Source: an uncultured Succinatimonas sp. (GTDB lineage Bacteria > Pseudomonadota > Gammaproteobacteria > Enterobacterales > Succinivibrionaceae). Taken from it: 64,000 nt of DNA. This document shows positions 38,857 to 49,430 of the stretch, piece after piece (the stretch's first letter is position 1; every line of letters begins with the position of its first letter). A program made the position numbers and the translations under genes. The stretch is taken from the NCBI GenBank assembly GCA_900317105.1, contig ONFP01000022.1:1-64000 (forward strand), read 5' to 3'. Below the pieces are notes generated by a model, which was not told where the DNA came from, did no database searches, and saw only the letters and a program-made list of their open reading frames with translations.

Positions 38857-39480
38857 TTACTTAGAATACAATTCGACGATCAGTGCTTCCTTGATATCAG
38901 AAGGTAGCTCTGCACGCTCAGGATTGCTCTTATAAGTACCCTTCATATGATCGTGATCAACATCGATCCAAGTAGGTTTTGTAGCACGCTGACCGCTTAA
39001 ATCGATAGCTGCCTTGATACGTAACTGCTTCTTAGCCTTTTCGCGAACAGCTACAACATCAGAAGGCTGAACCTGGTAAGAAGGAATGTTTACGATCTGA
39101 TCGTTTACAGTAATAGCCTTGTGGCTTACTAACTGACGTGCTTCCATACGAGTTGAACCAAAACCCATACGATAAACAACGTTATCTAAACGAGCCTCTA
39201 GAAGCTGTAACAGGTTCTCACCGGTGTTACCATTCATTCTTGAAGCTTTCTTGTAGTAGTTACGGAACTGACGCTCTAGAACGCCGTAAATACGACGAAC
39301 CTTCTGCTTCTCACGTAACTGCATGCCGTAATCTGATAGACGTGCTTTGTTTGCGCCATGCTGACCAGGTGCAGTATCTAACTTGCACTTGGTGTCAATT
39401 GCGCGAACGCCTGACTTTAAGAATAAGTCTACACCCTCACGGCGGCTTAATTTCAGGGCTGGACCTGTATATTTTGCCAT
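38857..39480 (-). CDS. rpsD: 30S ribosomal protein S4
   Basis: A 207-residue S4 (E. coli 206) with an S4 RNA-binding domain ([20 protein letters not shown], residues about 97-116). It binds 16S rRNA early in assembly and in E. coli represses the alpha operon by binding a leader pseudoknot before rpsM. The zinc-type Cys residues found in some S4 proteins are absent. Confidence 0.97.
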   Translation of the reverse strand: MAKYTGPALKLSRREGVDLFLKSGVRAIDTKCKLDTAPGQHGANKARLSDYGMQLREKQKVRRIYGVLERQFRNYYKKASRMNGNTGENLLQLLEARLDNVVYRMGFGSTRMEARQLVSHKAITVNDQIVNIPSYQVQPSDVVAVREKAKKQLRIKAAIDLSGQRATKPTWIDVDHDHMKGTYKSNPERAELPSDIKEALIVELYSK

Positions 39481-39511
39481 TTATCTTTCTCCAGAAATTG
39501 AACTCGACAGG

Positions 39512-39907
39512 TTATACGCGACGCTTTTTAGGTGGGCGACAACCGTTATGAGGGATAGGGGTAACATCAGTAATGTTAGTGATCTTGTAACCCTGTGCAT
39601 TTAAAGCACGGATTGAAGACTCACGACCAGGACCTGGTCCCTTTACCATAACTTCAAGGTTCTTAACACCGAACTCTTTTGCAGACTCGCCTGCACGCTC
39701 AGCAGCAACCTGTGCAGCATATGGAGTTGATTTACGTGAACCACGGAAACCTGAACCACCTGCGGTTGCCCATGAAAGAACGTTACCCTGTCGATCTGAA
39801 ATGGTTACGATAGTGTTATTGAAAGATGCATGGATATGAGCTACGCCATCAGCAACCTGCTTCTTTGAGCGCTTGCTTGTGCGAGCCTTGTTATTAATTT
39901 CTGCCAT
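39512..39907 (-). CDS. rpsK: 30S ribosomal protein S11
   Basis: A 131-residue S11 (E. coli 129). The [20 protein letters not shown] block and C-terminal [18 protein letters not shown] are characteristic. It lines the mRNA path on the small-subunit platform. Confidence 0.97.
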   Translation of the reverse strand: MAEINNKARTSKRSKKQVADGVAHIHASFNNTIVTISDRQGNVLSWATAGGSGFRGSRKSTPYAAQVAAERAGESAKEFGVKNLEVMVKGPGPGRESSIRALNAQGYKITNITDVTPIPHNGCRPPKKRRV

Positions 39908-39918
39908 CTAAAGCTCTC

Positions 39919-40275
39919 CTACTTCTTAATGCTCTTACGTGGACCCTTACGAGTACGTGCATTAGTCTTAGTACGCTGACCACGTACTGGTAAACCTCTG
40001 CGGTGACGTAAACCACGATAAGTACCTAAGTCCATTAGGCGCTTGATGTTCATAGAAATTTCACGGCGTAAGTCACCTTCAACGGTGAACTTGCCAACTT
40101 CGGCACGAATCTTGTCGATGACAGTCTCATCTAAGTCTTTTAACTTAGCATACTCATCAACACCAGCGTTAGCTAAGATTTCGCTAGCGCGGGTTGGGCC
40201 GATACCATAGATTGACTGTAAAGCAATCACGGCGATCTTCTGATCAGGCACATTAATGCCAGCTATACGGGCCAC
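39919..40275 (-). CDS. rpsM: 30S ribosomal protein S13
   Basis: A 118-residue S13, same length as E. coli. Helix-hairpin [11 protein letters not shown] and the basic C-terminal tail [17 protein letters not shown] contacting P-site tRNA are visible. It begins with GTG after AGGAG. It is the first gene of the alpha operon, separated from rpmJ by a terminator. Confidence 0.97.
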   Translation of the reverse strand: MARIAGINVPDQKIAVIALQSIYGIGPTRASEILANAGVDEYAKLKDLDETVIDKIRAEVGKFTVEGDLRREISMNIKRLMDLGTYRGLRHRRGLPVRGQRTKTNARTRKGPRKSIKK

Positions 40276-40372
40276 TATTGATCTCCTATAACATAGGTCG
40301 GTTTAAAACAAAGGCTGTCGCAAAGCCCGTTAGGATACGCGACAACCGCTATAGTGCACTTTGGCATGTCAG

Positions 40373-40402
40373 AAAAGCACCAAGATTTCTCTTAGTGCTT
40401 TT
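40373..40402 (-). terminator. Terminator between spc and alpha operons
   Basis: On the minus strand AAAAGCACTAAGA-GAAA-TCTTGGTGCTTTT: 13 paired bases with one G-U and a GAAA tetraloop, then C and more pyrimidines. It separates rpmJ from rpsM. Confidence 0.85.
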
Positions 40403-40464
40403 TAAGCTGTATGATTATACAGATTTTAATCTAAATATGCAACATAAATTGCATATTTAAAGCA

Positions 40465-40578
40465 TTAGCCCTGACGCTGCTTATGCTTTGGATTATCGCA
40501 GATAACACGTACTACACCATTGCGACGAACAATTTTGCAGTTGCGGCAAATCTTTTTAACTGAAGCACCAACTTTCAT
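40465..40578 (-). CDS. rpmJ: 50S ribosomal protein L36
   Basis: A 37-residue L36 of the zinc-ribbon type: [19 protein letters not shown] then [15 protein letters not shown], with Cys-Cys-Cys-His zinc ligands at CRNC, IC and the His of PKH. It is last in the spc operon, after secY, and directly before a terminator. Confidence 0.96.
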   Translation of the reverse strand: MKVGASVKKICRNCKIVRRNGVVRVICDNPKHKQRQG

Positions 40579-40601
40579 TTTTATTCTCCAATTAACAAAT
40601 A

Positions 40602-41948
40602 TTAACGACCGTAATTTCTTAAATTTGCTTTACGCATGATGTCGCCATACTGCTGATTCATCATGTGACTCTGTAACTGAGATACGAAGTCCATGCATAC
40701 AACAACAATAATCAATAATGATGTACCACCGAAATAGAACTGGACATTAAACCAATTCATAAGTAACTGTGGAACAAGGCATACTGCTACCATGTATAAA
40801 GAACCACTTAAGGTTAGACGAGTCATTACCTTATCAATGAATCTTGCTGTCTGCTCACCAGGACGGATACCAGGAATAAAGGCACCACCCTTCTTTAAGT
40901 TCTCTGCTACTTCACGAGGATTAAACACAAGTGCAGTATAGAAGAAGGTAAAGAATACGATAGCAGCTGCATATAGTAATTCATATAGAGGCTGACCAGG
41001 TTGTAAGAACACTGAAATGCTGCTTAAAACATTAGCTACAGCATTATCGCCTTGGCCGAACCAAGATACAACAGTACCAGGGAACAGAATAATTGATGAA
41101 GCAAAAATTGCTGGAATAACACCTGATAAGTTGATCTTTAATGGTAAATTAGAGCGTGGCTGAGAGTAAATTCTATTACCCATCTGGCGTTTAGCGTATT
41201 CGATTACGATCTTACGCTGACCGCGCTCAACGAAAACCACGAAGAAGGTCACTAGGACCACAACTACACCAATCAGTAGCAATGCGATGGTTGATAAATC
41301 ACCCTGACGTGACTGCTCAAAGGTTCTTGCAAGTGCTGAAGGCAGACCTGCTACGATACCAGCGAAAATGATAAGTGAAATACCATTTCCAACGCCACGC
41401 TCGGTAATCTGTTCACCAAGCCACATTAGCAACATAGTACCGGTTACTAAGCTAACAGTTGTAACAAAGTAGAAACCGAAACCAGGATTATCAACTAATC
41501 CAGGCATCATGTTTGGAATACCGGTTGCCATACCAAAAGCCTGAATTGCTGCAAGGAGCACTGTTGAAATACGTGTGTACTGAGTAATCTTACGACGACC
41601 AGACTCACCTTCTTTACGAAGAGCAGCTAAATCCTTGTTAATAACAGCAAGCAATTGGATGATAATTGATGCAGAGATATATGGCATGATACCTAATGCT
41701 AAAACTGAAGCACGCTCTAAAGCGCCTCCAGAGAACATGTTGAACATGCCAATAATGGTTCCGCTTTGCGAATCGAAAACGCGTTGAAGTACGTCAGCAT
41801 TCACACCTGGAACAGGAATATATGAACCAAGTCTGAACATAATTAAAGCAATAACAACAAATAAAAGACGCTGACGTAATTCGCCAGAGCCCTTAGTCTG
41901 CTGATTTGCCATTTCGCGACTTCTTTCAAAAAGCGACTTTCTAGCCAT
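40602..41948 (-). CDS. secY: Protein translocase subunit SecY
   Basis: A 448-residue channel protein (E. coli 443) with ten transmembrane segments. Landmarks: [15 protein letters not shown] in helix 2, [18 protein letters not shown], the cytoplasmic loop [12 protein letters not shown], and [16 protein letters not shown]. The start was placed at the second ATG (MARKSLF), which has AGG 6 nt upstream; an ATG four codons earlier is possible. A GC-rich hairpin lies between rplO and this gene. Confidence 0.97.
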   Translation of the reverse strand: MARKSLFERSREMANQQTKGSGELRQRLLFVVIALIMFRLGSYIPVPGVNADVLQRVFDSQSGTIIGMFNMFSGGALERASVLALGIMPYISASIIIQLLAVINKDLAALRKEGESGRRKITQYTRISTVLLAAIQAFGMATGIPNMMPGLVDNPGFGFYFVTTVSLVTGTMLLMWLGEQITERGVGNGISLIIFAGIVAGLPSALARTFEQSRQGDLSTIALLLIGVVVVLVTFFVVFVERGQRKIVIEYAKRQMGNRIYSQPRSNLPLKINLSGVIPAIFASSIILFPGTVVSWFGQGDNAVANVLSSISVFLQPGQPLYELLYAAAIVFFTFFYTALVFNPREVAENLKKGGAFIPGIRPGEQTARFIDKVMTRLTLSGSLYMVAVCLVPQLLMNWFNVQFYFGGTSLLIIVVVCMDFVSQLQSHMMNQQYGDIMRKANLRNYGR

Positions 41949-41962
41949 GCAAAACCTCATTA

Positions 41963-41980
41963 GGGGGCTATAAAGCCCCC
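41963..41980 (-). promoter_or_regulatory. GC-rich intercistronic hairpin rplO-secY
   Basis: GGGGGC and GCCCCC form a six-pair stem with a six-base loop between the rplO stop and the secY ATG. There is no U-run. It may tune secY expression by RNA processing, partial attenuation or stabilising the upstream mRNA. Confidence 0.5.
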
Positions 41981-41988
41981 GTTAATAA

Positions 41989-42588
41989 CTAGCCTCTAGC
42001 AGCCTTTTTTGCTGCCTTCTGCTCTGCAGTCTTCTTGGCAGGCTTTACCTTGCCAACTGCTGCTAGGTTATCTAAACGAGTCTTCTGCTTAGCAGCTGAC
42101 TTCTTGTTTGATAACTCGCGACGAGCAGCTGCATCAGTAGTGTACTGAGCAATCTCAACGGTACCGCCAACTGCCTCAATAGCAGCCTTAGCACCCTTGG
42201 TGCAGCCTAAGCCCTTTAGAGTGATCTTCTTGGTGAAGTTAGGAACGCGTGATAATACAACCTTTACGTACTTAACTTTCTTGTTGATTAAACGAGCTGC
42301 TAATAAAGCATTCATATCAACAACATCACCTTCGATACGATTTAAATCGTTTAGTGTTACTTCAGCAGTAACGTCAGCCTTTGGAGACCAGAAACCAAAT
42401 TTTGGTAAACGGATCTTTAATGGCATCTGACCGCCTTCGAAGCCTGGACGCTTGTGAGCGCTCTTACGTGCGCCAGCACCCTTAACACCACGACCACAGG
42501 TCTTACCTAAGCCTGAACCAATACCACGACCAACGCGGTTAGAAACCTTGCGTGATCCCTCTGCAGGCTTTAAAGTGTTTAGTTGCAT
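41989..42588 (-). CDS. rplO: 50S ribosomal protein L15 with C-terminal extension
   Basis: The first about 146 residues are L15 ([44 protein letters not shown]). The E. coli protein stops at 144 residues; here about 53 more residues follow, rich in Lys, Ala and Gln ([16 protein letters not shown] at the end). The tail is probably disordered and RNA-contacting. It is in frame and uninterrupted. It occupies the usual place between rpmD and secY. Confidence 0.95.
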   Translation of the reverse strand: MQLNTLKPAEGSRKVSNRVGRGIGSGLGKTCGRGVKGAGARKSAHKRPGFEGGQMPLKIRLPKFGFWSPKADVTAEVTLNDLNRIEGDVVDMNALLAARLINKKVKYVKVVLSRVPNFTKKITLKGLGCTKGAKAAIEAVGGTVEIAQYTTDAAARRELSNKKSAAKQKTRLDNLAAVGKVKPAKKTAEQKAAKKAARG

Positions 42589-42591
42589 GGT

Positions 42592-42777
42592 TTACTCCTC
42601 TACCTTTAGTAAGTAGCTAACCTTATTAATCATACCGCGAACTGATGGAGTATCCTCTAGCTCAACAGTGTGACGAATACGGCGTAAGCCTAGACCTTTA
42701 ACAGTCTCAACGTGCTTTGGCTTGCGACCAATAACGCTCTTAATTAGAGTAACTTTAACGGTTTTCTTATCTGCCAT
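42592..42777 (-). CDS. rpmD: 50S ribosomal protein L30
   Basis: A 61-residue L30 (E. coli 59). The [14 protein letters not shown] block and [15 protein letters not shown] are typical. Lies 3 nt from rpsE and rplO on either side. Confidence 0.96.
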   Translation of the reverse strand: MADKKTVKVTLIKSVIGRKPKHVETVKGLGLRRIRHTVELEDTPSVRGMINKVSYLLKVEE

Positions 42778-42780
42778 TTT

Positions 42781-43214
42781 TTACTCCAGAATTTCCTTAA
42801 CTGAAAGGCCACGCTTTGCAGCAATTGCCTCAGGAGTACGCATTGAAGCTAAAGCAGCAACAGTAGCACGAACTACGTTGATTGGGTTTGTTGAACCGTA
42901 AGCCTTAGCTAGAACATTACGAACACCAGCTACTTCAAGAACAGCACGCATAGCACCACCAGCAATAATACCGGTACCTTCTGATGCAGGCTGCATGTAA
43001 ACCATAGAACCTGAATGCTCACCCTTAACAGCGTGGAATAAGGTTCCATTGTTTAACTGAATATTGCTGTTTACGTTACGGCGAGCCTGCTCAATTGCCT
43101 TCTGAGAGCGGTGAAAGAGAAAATACGACCACCTTTTACAACTTTAGCTACACGATTAACTGCAACTAATTTTTCCTGCAGCTCGCCAGCTTGAGTTTCG
43201 TCTTTGTGTTGCAT
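42781..43214 (-). pseudogene. rpsE: 30S ribosomal protein S5, internal deletion with frameshift
   Basis: Starting at the ATG at 43214 (AGGAG before it) the frame gives [20 protein letters not shown] and RIFSFTAL and then shifts out, ending at TAA about ten codons later. In another frame [10 protein letters not shown] continues into the rest of S5 ([21 protein letters not shown]). The residues expected between these parts (from TVVGDGNGRVGFG to VPAAI in E. coli) are missing: 434 bases are present where about 507 are expected, so about 73 bases are lost at about 43105. S5 is essential and I see no second copy, so an assembly error is the simplest explanation. Confidence 0.93.
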
Positions 43215-43223
43215 TTCACACTC

Positions 43224-43577
43224 CTAGAACTTAAGGCCGGCTTCACGAGCTGCGTCAGCTAATGCTGCTACACGACCGTGATACTGATAGCCTGATCTGT
43301 CAAAAGCTACGGTTTCAACCTTAGCTGCAATTGCACGCTCAGCAACAGCCTTACCAACTGCCTTAGCAGCCTCGATGTTGCCAGTGTACTTAAGGTCCTT
43401 TGCAAGGTCCTTATCTAAAGTGCTAGCTGAAGCTAAAACACGGTTATCATTGCTGATAATCTGTGCATAAATGTGACGTGGAGTACGGGTAACAACTAAA
43501 CGGGTTACACCTAACTCATGCATCTTTGCACGAGACTTAGTAGCGCGGCGAATGCGTGCTTCTTTCTTATCGAACAT
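43224..43577 (-). CDS. rplR: 50S ribosomal protein L18
   Basis: A 117-residue L18, same length as E. coli. It binds 5S rRNA. Typical stretches: [16 protein letters not shown] near the N-terminus and [20 protein letters not shown] at the C-terminus. Confidence 0.97.
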   Translation of the reverse strand: MFDKKEARIRRATKSRAKMHELGVTRLVVTRTPRHIYAQIISNDNRVLASASTLDKDLAKDLKYTGNIEAAKAVGKAVAERAIAAKVETVAFDRSGYQYHGRVAALADAAREAGLKF

Positions 43578-43591
43578 GTTATGCCACCCTA

Positions 43592-44125
43592 TTATTTCTT
43601 CTTAGCTTCTTTAATGTGAATGATTTCGTCAGCATAACGAACACCCTTGCCCTTGTATGGCTCAGGAGCACGGAATGCGCGAACCTTAGCTGCAACCTGA
43701 CCTAGCAGAGCCTTATCATAGCTCTTTAGAATAATGTCAGTCTGAGCTGGGCACTCAGCGGTGATACCCTCTGGTAGCTCGAAATCGATTGGATGTGAGT
43801 AGCCTAAAACTAAGTTTAGAACCTTACCCTTAACAGCAGCACGGTAACCAACACCAACTAGCTTTAATGCCTTCTCGAAGCCCTTATCTAAACCAACAAC
43901 CATGTTGTGTAGAAGAGCACGAGTGGTACCAGACTGCATGTTTGAGTCCTGAGACTCATCTTTCTGTGCAACCTTAATCTGGCCGTTATCAACGGTAACA
44001 GTAACTAAAGGATGTACATTTAAGCTCATCTCGCCTTTCTTAGACTTGATGGTAACTTTCTGACCGTCGAGAGAAACTTCGACGCCCTGAGGAACAACGA
44101 TAGGTTCCTTAGCAATACGTGACAT
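43592..44125 (-). CDS. rplF: 50S ribosomal protein L6
   Basis: A 177-residue L6, same length as E. coli, with two related domains. The C-terminal signature [16 protein letters not shown] is present. It lies near the sarcin-ricin loop in the large subunit. Confidence 0.97.
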   Translation of the reverse strand: MSRIAKEPIVVPQGVEVSLDGQKVTIKSKKGEMSLNVHPLVTVTVDNGQIKVAQKDESQDSNMQSGTTRALLHNMVVGLDKGFEKALKLVGVGYRAAVKGKVLNLVLGYSHPIDFELPEGITAECPAQTDIILKSYDKALLGQVAAKVRAFRAPEPYKGKGVRYADEIIHIKEAKKK

Positions 44126-44139
44126 GTTGCCTCCCTAAA

Positions 44140-44529
44140 TTATGCGACGTAGCAGATAACTTCGCCGCCCAGGCCGTCCTTACGGGCAGCACGATCGGTC
44201 ATTAAGCCTTTAGAAGTAGAGATAACAGCGATACCTAAACCGTTCATGATACGTGGTAGCTCGTTGCTTCTCTTGTAAATACGAAGACCAGGACGTGAAA
44301 CACGCTGGATTAACTCGATAACTGGAGCTCCTTCGTAGTACTTAAGGCCAATTTCTAAAACCTTCTTAACGTCTCCGTTCTCAGAAACTGAAGAAATGTA
44401 ACCTTCCTTCAGTAGTAGGTTAGCAATAGCAACCTTTAACTTTGATGAAGGCATTGAAACGGAAACTTTGCCAGATGCCTGGCCGTTGCGAATGCGGGTT
44501 AGTAAATCCGCAATAGGATCTTGCATCAT
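44140..44529 (-). CDS. rpsH: 30S ribosomal protein S8
   Basis: A 129-residue S8 (E. coli 130). N-terminus [16 protein letters not shown] and the C-terminal block [20 protein letters not shown] are characteristic. In E. coli S8 is the repressor of the spc operon, acting at rplE. Confidence 0.97.
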   Translation of the reverse strand: MMQDPIADLLTRIRNGQASGKVSVSMPSSKLKVAIANLLLKEGYISSVSENGDVKKVLEIGLKYYEGAPVIELIQRVSRPGLRIYKRSNELPRIMNGLGIAVISTSKGLMTDRAARKDGLGGEVICYVA

Positions 44530-44543
44530 TTGTATCTCTCCTC

Positions 44544-44849
44544 TTACCAGCTAGCCTTGTGTAGACCAGGGATCTCGCCACGCATCATGTGCTCACGTAG
44601 CTTGATACGGCATAAACCGAACTTACGTAAGTAACCATGTGGACGACCAGTCTCACTGCAGCGGTTACGCTGACGTGAAGGGCTTGAATCGCGAGGTAGT
44701 GAAGCTAATGCTTGCACTGCAGCGAAGCGCTCTTCATCAGAAGAAGAAACACTTGAAATAATCTTTTTGAGATCTTCACGCTTTGCACGATACTGCTCTG
44801 CAAGACGCTTTCTCTTAAGATCTCTGTAAATCATTGAAGTCTTAGCCAT
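44544..44849 (-). CDS. rpsN: 30S ribosomal protein S14
   Basis: A 101-residue long-form S14 without zinc Cys motifs, same length as E. coli. [20 protein letters not shown] and [19 protein letters not shown] are the family signature. Confidence 0.97.
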   Translation of the reverse strand: MAKTSMIYRDLKRKRLAEQYRAKREDLKKIISSVSSSDEERFAAVQALASLPRDSSPSRQRNRCSETGRPHGYLRKFGLCRIKLREHMMRGEIPGLHKASW

Positions 44850-44864
44850 TAGTTCGTCCTCGAA

Positions 44865-45416
44865 TTACTTGTTGGCCTGAGTACGGAATGGGAAGTTGAA
44901 AGCCTCAAGAAGTGCTCTGCCTTCTTCATCTGACTTAGCAGTGGTGGTGATAGTAATATCTAAGCCACGAACTGTATCAACTTTATCAAAATCGATCTCA
45001 GGGAAAATGATTTGCTCACGTACGCCCATAGAGTAATTTCCTCTACCATCAAATGACTTAGCTGATAAGCCACGGAAATCACGGATACGTGGAATTGCAA
45101 TCACGATTAAACGCTCGAGGAACTCCCACATACGCTCACCGCGTAGGGTAACTTTACAACCGATTGGATAGCCCTCACGAATATGGAAGCCCGCTACGGA
45201 TTTGCGAACTTTGGTGATTAGAGGCTTCTGACCAGCAATAGCGGTCATGTCCTTTGCAGCGTTCTCTAGAACTTTCTTGTCTGCAACTGCTTCACCAACA
45301 CCCATATTCAGGGTGATCTTCTCAATCCGAGGGACTTGCATGATTGTCTTGTAACCAAATTTTTCTGTTAAGGCTTTGATTACTTCCTGCTTGTATAGAT
45401 CATGCAGTTTCGCCAT
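44865..45416 (-). CDS. rplE: 50S ribosomal protein L5
   Basis: A 183-residue L5 (E. coli 179) that binds 5S rRNA and P-site t[21 protein letters not shown] and [19 protein letters not shown] are diagnostic. Confidence 0.97.
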   Translation of the reverse strand: MAKLHDLYKQEVIKALTEKFGYKTIMQVPRIEKITLNMGVGEAVADKKVLENAAKDMTAIAGQKPLITKVRKSVAGFHIREGYPIGCKVTLRGERMWEFLERLIVIAIPRIRDFRGLSAKSFDGRGNYSMGVREQIIFPEIDFDKVDTVRGLDITITTTAKSDEEGRALLEAFNFPFRTQANK

Positions 45417-45438
45417 CGTTATTCTCCTTTAATAAACA

Positions 45439-45765
45439 CTACTTAGCTGAAGGGATAGTCTTATCGTTAGACTTGAAGAAACGAACTTTCTTGCCGTCTT
45501 CTACTCTAAAACCAACACGATCTGCTTTCTTAGTATCTGGGTTATAGATTGCAACGTTAGAAACATCGATAGGTGCTACTAAGTCAACAATACCGCCCTG
45601 AATGCCAAGATTTGGGTTAGGTTTCTGGTGTTTTTTCTTGACATTAATGCCTTCTACAAACACCTTGTGCTCACTTGGTAATACACGGGTAACTTTACCA
45701 GTCTTGCCCTTATCTTTACCAGTGATAACGATTACTTCGTCATTGGTGCGAATTTTCGCTGCCAT
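45439..45765 (-). CDS. rplX: 50S ribosomal protein L24
   Basis: A 108-residue L24 (E. coli 104) with an N-terminal KOW motif ([17 protein letters not shown]). It initiates large-subunit assembly. Confidence 0.96.
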   Translation of the reverse strand: MAAKIRTNDEVIVITGKDKGKTGKVTRVLPSEHKVFVEGINVKKKHQKPNPNLGIQGGIVDLVAPIDVSNVAIYNPDTKKADRVGFRVEDGKKVRFFKSNDKTIPSAK

Positions 45766-45789
45766 AGTTTTAATACTCCCGATTTTAAA

Positions 45790-46158
45790 TTAGAGTACTT
45801 CTGGAGCTAATGATACGATCTTCATAAACTGCTCTGAACGTAGTTCACGAGTAACAGGTCCGAAAATACGAGTACCAATAGGCTCATGCTGTGCAGTTAA
45901 AAGAACTGCTGCGTTACTGTCAAAGCGAATTACTGAACCGTCTGGTCTGCGAACACCTTTCTTGGTGCGAACAACAACAGCGTCTAGTACGTCGCCCTTC
46001 TTAACTTTGCCGCGAGGAATAGCGTCTTTTACAGACACCTTAATAATGTCGCCAATGCCTGCGTAACGGCGGTGTGAACCACCTAGAACCTTAATACACA
46101 TAACAGCACGTGCGCCAGAATTGTCGGCAACGTCAAGCATGCTTTGCATCTGGATCAT
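45790..46158 (-). CDS. rplN: 50S ribosomal protein L14
   Basis: A 122-residue L14 (E. coli 123). [19 protein letters not shown] and [13 protein letters not shown] are typical. It is the first gene of the spc operon; the 5' gap behind it holds a terminator for rpsQ and should hold the spc promoter. Confidence 0.97.
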   Translation of the reverse strand: MIQMQSMLDVADNSGARAVMCIKVLGGSHRRYAGIGDIIKVSVKDAIPRGKVKKGDVLDAVVVRTKKGVRRPDGSVIRFDSNAAVLLTAQHEPIGTRIFGPVTRELRSEQFMKIVSLAPEVL

Positions 46159-46235
46159 TTGTAAATGCTCCGGTTAATACCAATTAAAACAACTTTCTAA
46201 AACAAAATTAGAAAGGCGCTAAAATATACCACAAA

Positions 46236-46278
46236 AAAAAAGAGACCGCAAGCACAAAAATGCAGCGGTCTCTTTTTT
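46236..46278 (-). terminator. Strong terminator between S10 and spc operons
   Basis: AAAAAAGAGACCGC pairs perfectly with GCGGTCTCTTTTTT around a 15-base loop, with further A/T runs. It lies 9 nt past the rpsQ stop codon and splits the ribosomal cluster into separate transcripts. Confidence 0.9.
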
Positions 46279-46286
46279 ATATTTTA

Positions 46287-46547
46287 TTAGGCGTTAACAG
46301 CCTTCTCGATTACGCTAACTAGCTTCCAAGCGATAGTCTTAGAAACTGGTCTGCATTCGCAAATCTCAACAATATCACCAACGTGAGCAGCGTTCTCAGC
46401 ATCAGATACGTGGAACTTGGTAGTACGGGTAATAATCTTACCGTATACTGGGTGAGCAACACGGCGCTCAACAGCAACTACACAAGCCTTCTGCATCTTG
46501 TCGCTAACAACACGACCACGTAGGGAACGAGCGATTTTCTCTGACAT
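46287..46547 (-). CDS. rpsQ: 30S ribosomal protein S17
   Basis: An 86-residue S17 (E. coli 84). [20 protein letters not shown] and [18 protein letters not shown] are the family blocks. Last gene of the S10 operon. Confidence 0.96.
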   Translation of the reverse strand: MSEKIARSLRGRVVSDKMQKACVVAVERRVAHPVYGKIITRTTKFHVSDAENAAHVGDIVEICECRPVSKTIAWKLVSVIEKAVNA

Positions 46548-46559
46548 TTATGTCTTCCT

Positions 46560-46763
46560 CTACTTTGCGCTCTCTGAGTTTAACTTCTCAGAAAGGATAG
46601 TGTTAATACGTGCGATGTCGCGACGTACCTTACGAACGTTGTCAGTCTGCTGTAATGAACCAGTCTTTAACTGAAAACGTAGATTAAACTGCTCGCGCTG
46701 AAGATTTGAAAGTTCAGTCTTTAAGTCTTCAACGGACTTATTACGTAAATCGTTTGCTTGCAT
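46560..46763 (-). CDS. rpmC: 50S ribosomal protein L29
   Basis: A 67-residue helical L29 (E. coli 63) at the tunnel exit. [18 protein letters not shown] and [15 protein letters not shown] are typical. It overlaps the rplP stop by one base. Confidence 0.96.
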   Translation of the reverse strand: MQANDLRNKSVEDLKTELSNLQREQFNLRFQLKTGSLQQTDNVRKVRRDIARINTILSEKLNSESAK

Positions 46764-47176
46764 TAGATCACCTGCTTACGAACGAAGGTAGTTGTTACAG
46801 AAAGTTTAGCAGCTGCAAGACGGAATGCCTCGCGAGCAACTTCTTCAGTAATACCACCAATCTCGAAAAGTACACGACCAGGCTGAATTGGAGCAACCCA
46901 GTACTCAACAGTACCTTTACCTTTACCCATACGAACACCTAGAGCTTTCTGAGTGATTGGCTTGTCTGGGAATACACGAATCCAAACTTTACCTTCACGC
47001 TTCATCTCACGGGTGAATGCACGACGTGCAGCTTCGATCTCACGAGCAGTAATCTGACCGCGAGAAGTTGCCTTAAGACCAAACTCGCCGAATGAAACGG
47101 TTGAGCCAGCGTATGCTAGACCCTCGTTACGGCCTTTCTGAGTCTTACGATATTTAGTACGTTTTGGTTGTAACAT
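46763..47176 (-). CDS. rplP: 50S ribosomal protein L16
   Basis: A 137-residue L16 (E. coli 136). [17 protein letters not shown] and [20 protein letters not shown] are characteristic. It helps organise the peptidyl transferase centre and A-site tRNA. Confidence 0.97.
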   Translation of the reverse strand: MLQPKRTKYRKTQKGRNEGLAYAGSTVSFGEFGLKATSRGQITAREIEAARRAFTREMKREGKVWIRVFPDKPITQKALGVRMGKGKGTVEYWVAPIQPGRVLFEIGGITEEVAREAFRLAAAKLSVTTTFVRKQVI

Positions 47177-47189
47177 TTATCCTTCTCCG

Positions 47190-47966
47190 TTACTCAGAAG
47201 CCTTTGCTTCTTCAGCCTTCTTAGCACCACGACGACCACGGCCTGGACGAGCCTGGTTCTCATCGCGACGACCACGACGACCTGCTGGAGCAGCTGCATT
47301 GTTACGGTTCTCAGTCTCTTCCTGAGTTAGAGGTAGACCACCTAAAACTTCACCCTTGAAGATCCAAACCTTAACACCGATTACACCATAGGTTGTAACA
47401 GCCTCTGATAAAGCGTAGTCGATATCAGCACGTAGAGTGTGTAGAGGTACGCGACCTTCACGTAGCCACTCTGAACGAGCGATTTCAGCACCACCTAGAC
47501 GGCCTGATACTTCAACCTTGATACCCTTAGCACCAGCACGCATTGCATTCTGGATTGCCTTCTTCATAGCGCGACGGAACATTACACGACGCTCTAACTG
47601 AGAAGCAATAGAATCAGCAACTAACTTAGCGTCTAGATCAGGCTTGCGAATCTCGCTGATATTAACCTGAGCTGGAACACCAGCAATTGCAGAGATCTTC
47701 TGACGTAACTTCTCAACGTCTTCGCCCTTCTTACCAATTACGATACCAGGACGAGCAGTGCAGATAGTTACACGAATGCTCTTTGCAGGACGATCGATAA
47801 CAATCTTAGAAACAGATGCATTCTTCAGTTCAGCAGTTAAATACTTACGAACTTCGGCATCGCTCTTGATGTTAGCTGGGAACTGTGCAGTAGATGCATA
47901 CCAAACTGATGAATATGGTCTGGTGATACCTAGACGAATTCCGTTTGGATTAATTTTCTGACCCAT
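47190..47966 (-). CDS. rpsC: 30S ribosomal protein S3 with basic C-terminal tail
   Basis: A 258-residue S3 (E. coli 233). The KH domain ([19 protein letters not shown]) and the helicase-region Arg residues ([18 protein letters not shown]) are present. The last about 35 residues are an Arg/Gly/Lys-rich tail ([20 protein letters not shown]) longer than in E. coli. Confidence 0.97.
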   Translation of the reverse strand: MGQKINPNGIRLGITRPYSSVWYASTAQFPANIKSDAEVRKYLTAELKNASVSKIVIDRPAKSIRVTICTARPGIVIGKKGEDVEKLRQKISAIAGVPAQVNISEIRKPDLDAKLVADSIASQLERRVMFRRAMKKAIQNAMRAGAKGIKVEVSGRLGGAEIARSEWLREGRVPLHTLRADIDYALSEAVTTYGVIGVKVWIFKGEVLGGLPLTQEETENRNNAAAPAGRRGRRDENQARPGRGRRGAKKAEEAKASE

Positions 47967-47974
47967 ATTTACTC

Positions 47975-48307
47975 CTAACGCTCTGCAACAACAACGGTAA
48001 TGTGAGAGGTACGCTTTACGATGCGGTCAGCACGGCCTTTAGCACGTGGCATGATACGCTTTAAAGATGGACCCTCATCAACCATAATCTTAGCAACAAC
48101 TAAATCGTCGATGTCTAAAGACTGATTGTGCTCTGCGTTAGCAATTGCTGAAAGCAGAACTTTACGGATTAGTGCAGCAGCCTTCTTTGGGCTGAACTCT
48201 AACAAATCCAGAGCTTTCTGAACAGGTAAACCGCGAACTTGATCTGCGACCAGGCGGGTTTTCTGAGCAGAAGAGCGAGCATATTTGTGGATTGCTTTAA
48301 CTTCCAT
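47975..48307 (-). CDS. rplV: 50S ribosomal protein L22
   Basis: A 110-residue L22, exactly the E. coli length when started at the ATG at 48307, which has GGAG 9 nt upstream; an in-frame TTG five codons before is unlikely. It lines the exit tunnel. The beta-hairpin region [20 protein letters not shown] is intact. Confidence 0.96.
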   Translation of the reverse strand: MEVKAIHKYARSSAQKTRLVADQVRGLPVQKALDLLEFSPKKAAALIRKVLLSAIANAEHNQSLDIDDLVVAKIMVDEGPSLKRIMPRAKGRADRIVKRTSHITVVVAER

Positions 48308-48322
48308 TACATTAAACTCCAA

Positions 48323-48595
48323 TTAGGCCTTAGCATCAGCTACGGTGTGACCCTTAAAGGTACGAGTAGGTGCAAACTCACCTAGCTTGTGACCAACCAT
48401 TTCGTCTGAAACGAATACAGGTACATGTTGACGACCGTTGTGAACAGCGATGGTCATTCCAATCATCTGAGGAATGATAACTGAACGGCGTGACCAGGTC
48501 TTAACTGGCTTCTTGTCACCAGTCTCAAGAACCTTTAGTACCTTCTTTAATAAGGACGCATCAATAAATGGACCTTTTTTCAAAGAACGTGGCAT
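48323..48595 (-). CDS. rpsS: 30S ribosomal protein S19
   Basis: A 90-residue S19 (E. coli 92). [18 protein letters not shown] and [20 protein letters not shown] are the signature blocks. Confidence 0.97.
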   Translation of the reverse strand: MPRSLKKGPFIDASLLKKVLKVLETGDKKPVKTWSRRSVIIPQMIGMTIAVHNGRQHVPVFVSDEMVGHKLGEFAPTRTFKGHTVADAKA

Positions 48596-48614
48596 TTTAA
48601 ATCCTCGCTATCGA

Positions 48615-49430
48615 TTAACGGTGATGAACAATGTACTTGTCAGTACGCTTGTTCTTACGGGTCTTGTAACCCTTACATGGAGTACCCCAAGGAGAACGTG
48701 GCTGAATGCCCTTGTTACGGCCCTCACCACCACCATGTGGGTGATCGATAGGGTTCATTGACATACCACGAACGGTTGGACGTACACCGCGCCAACGGTT
48801 AGCACCAGCTTTACCTAACTGAGCAAGCATGTGCTCGCCATTACCGATTTCACCAACAGTTGCACGGCCTTCTGCTAAAACTTTACGCATTTCGCCTGAA
48901 CGCATACGTAAGGTTACATAAGCACCTTCTTTAGCAACTAGTTCACAGTAGCAGCCAGCTGAACGTGCGAATACAGCACCTGCACCTGGGTTTAACTCAA
49001 CTGCGTGAATGGTAGTACCTAGAGGAATGTTGCGCATTGGTAATGCATTACCTACCTTGATAGGAGCATCAACACCTGAAACAACAACATCACCCTGCTT
49101 TAAGCCCTTAGGAGCTAGGATATAGCTGCGGGTACCATCGGTATAGCAAACTAATGCGATGTGAGCTGAACGGTTTGGATCATACTCAATACGCTCTACG
49201 CGTGCCTCAATACCATCCTTCTGACGCTTGAAATCGATTAAACGATAGCGCTGCTTGTGACCACCACCAATGTGACGAGTTGAAATGTGACCGTAATTAT
49301 CACGACCACCAGTCTTACGCTTCTCAACGGTTAGAGAACGTAATGGACCACCTTTCCATAAGCCAGGGGTCTTAACCTGAACAACGTGACGACGAGCTGG
49401 AGTGGTTGGCTTTGCCTTAACGATTGCCAT
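48615..49430 (-). CDS. rplB: 50S ribosomal protein L2
   Basis: A 271-residue L2 (E. coli 273). The peptidyl-transferase-associated His is in [20 protein letters not shown]. Conserved [14 protein letters not shown] is also present. Its ATG overlaps the rplW stop. Confidence 0.97.
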   Translation of the reverse strand: MAIVKAKPTTPARRHVVQVKTPGLWKGGPLRSLTVEKRKTGGRDNYGHISTRHIGGGHKQRYRLIDFKRQKDGIEARVERIEYDPNRSAHIALVCYTDGTRSYILAPKGLKQGDVVVSGVDAPIKVGNALPMRNIPLGTTIHAVELNPGAGAVFARSAGCYCELVAKEGAYVTLRMRSGEMRKVLAEGRATVGEIGNGEHMLAQLGKAGANRWRGVRPTVRGMSMNPIDHPHGGGEGRNKGIQPRSPWGTPCKGYKTRKNKRTDKYIVHHR

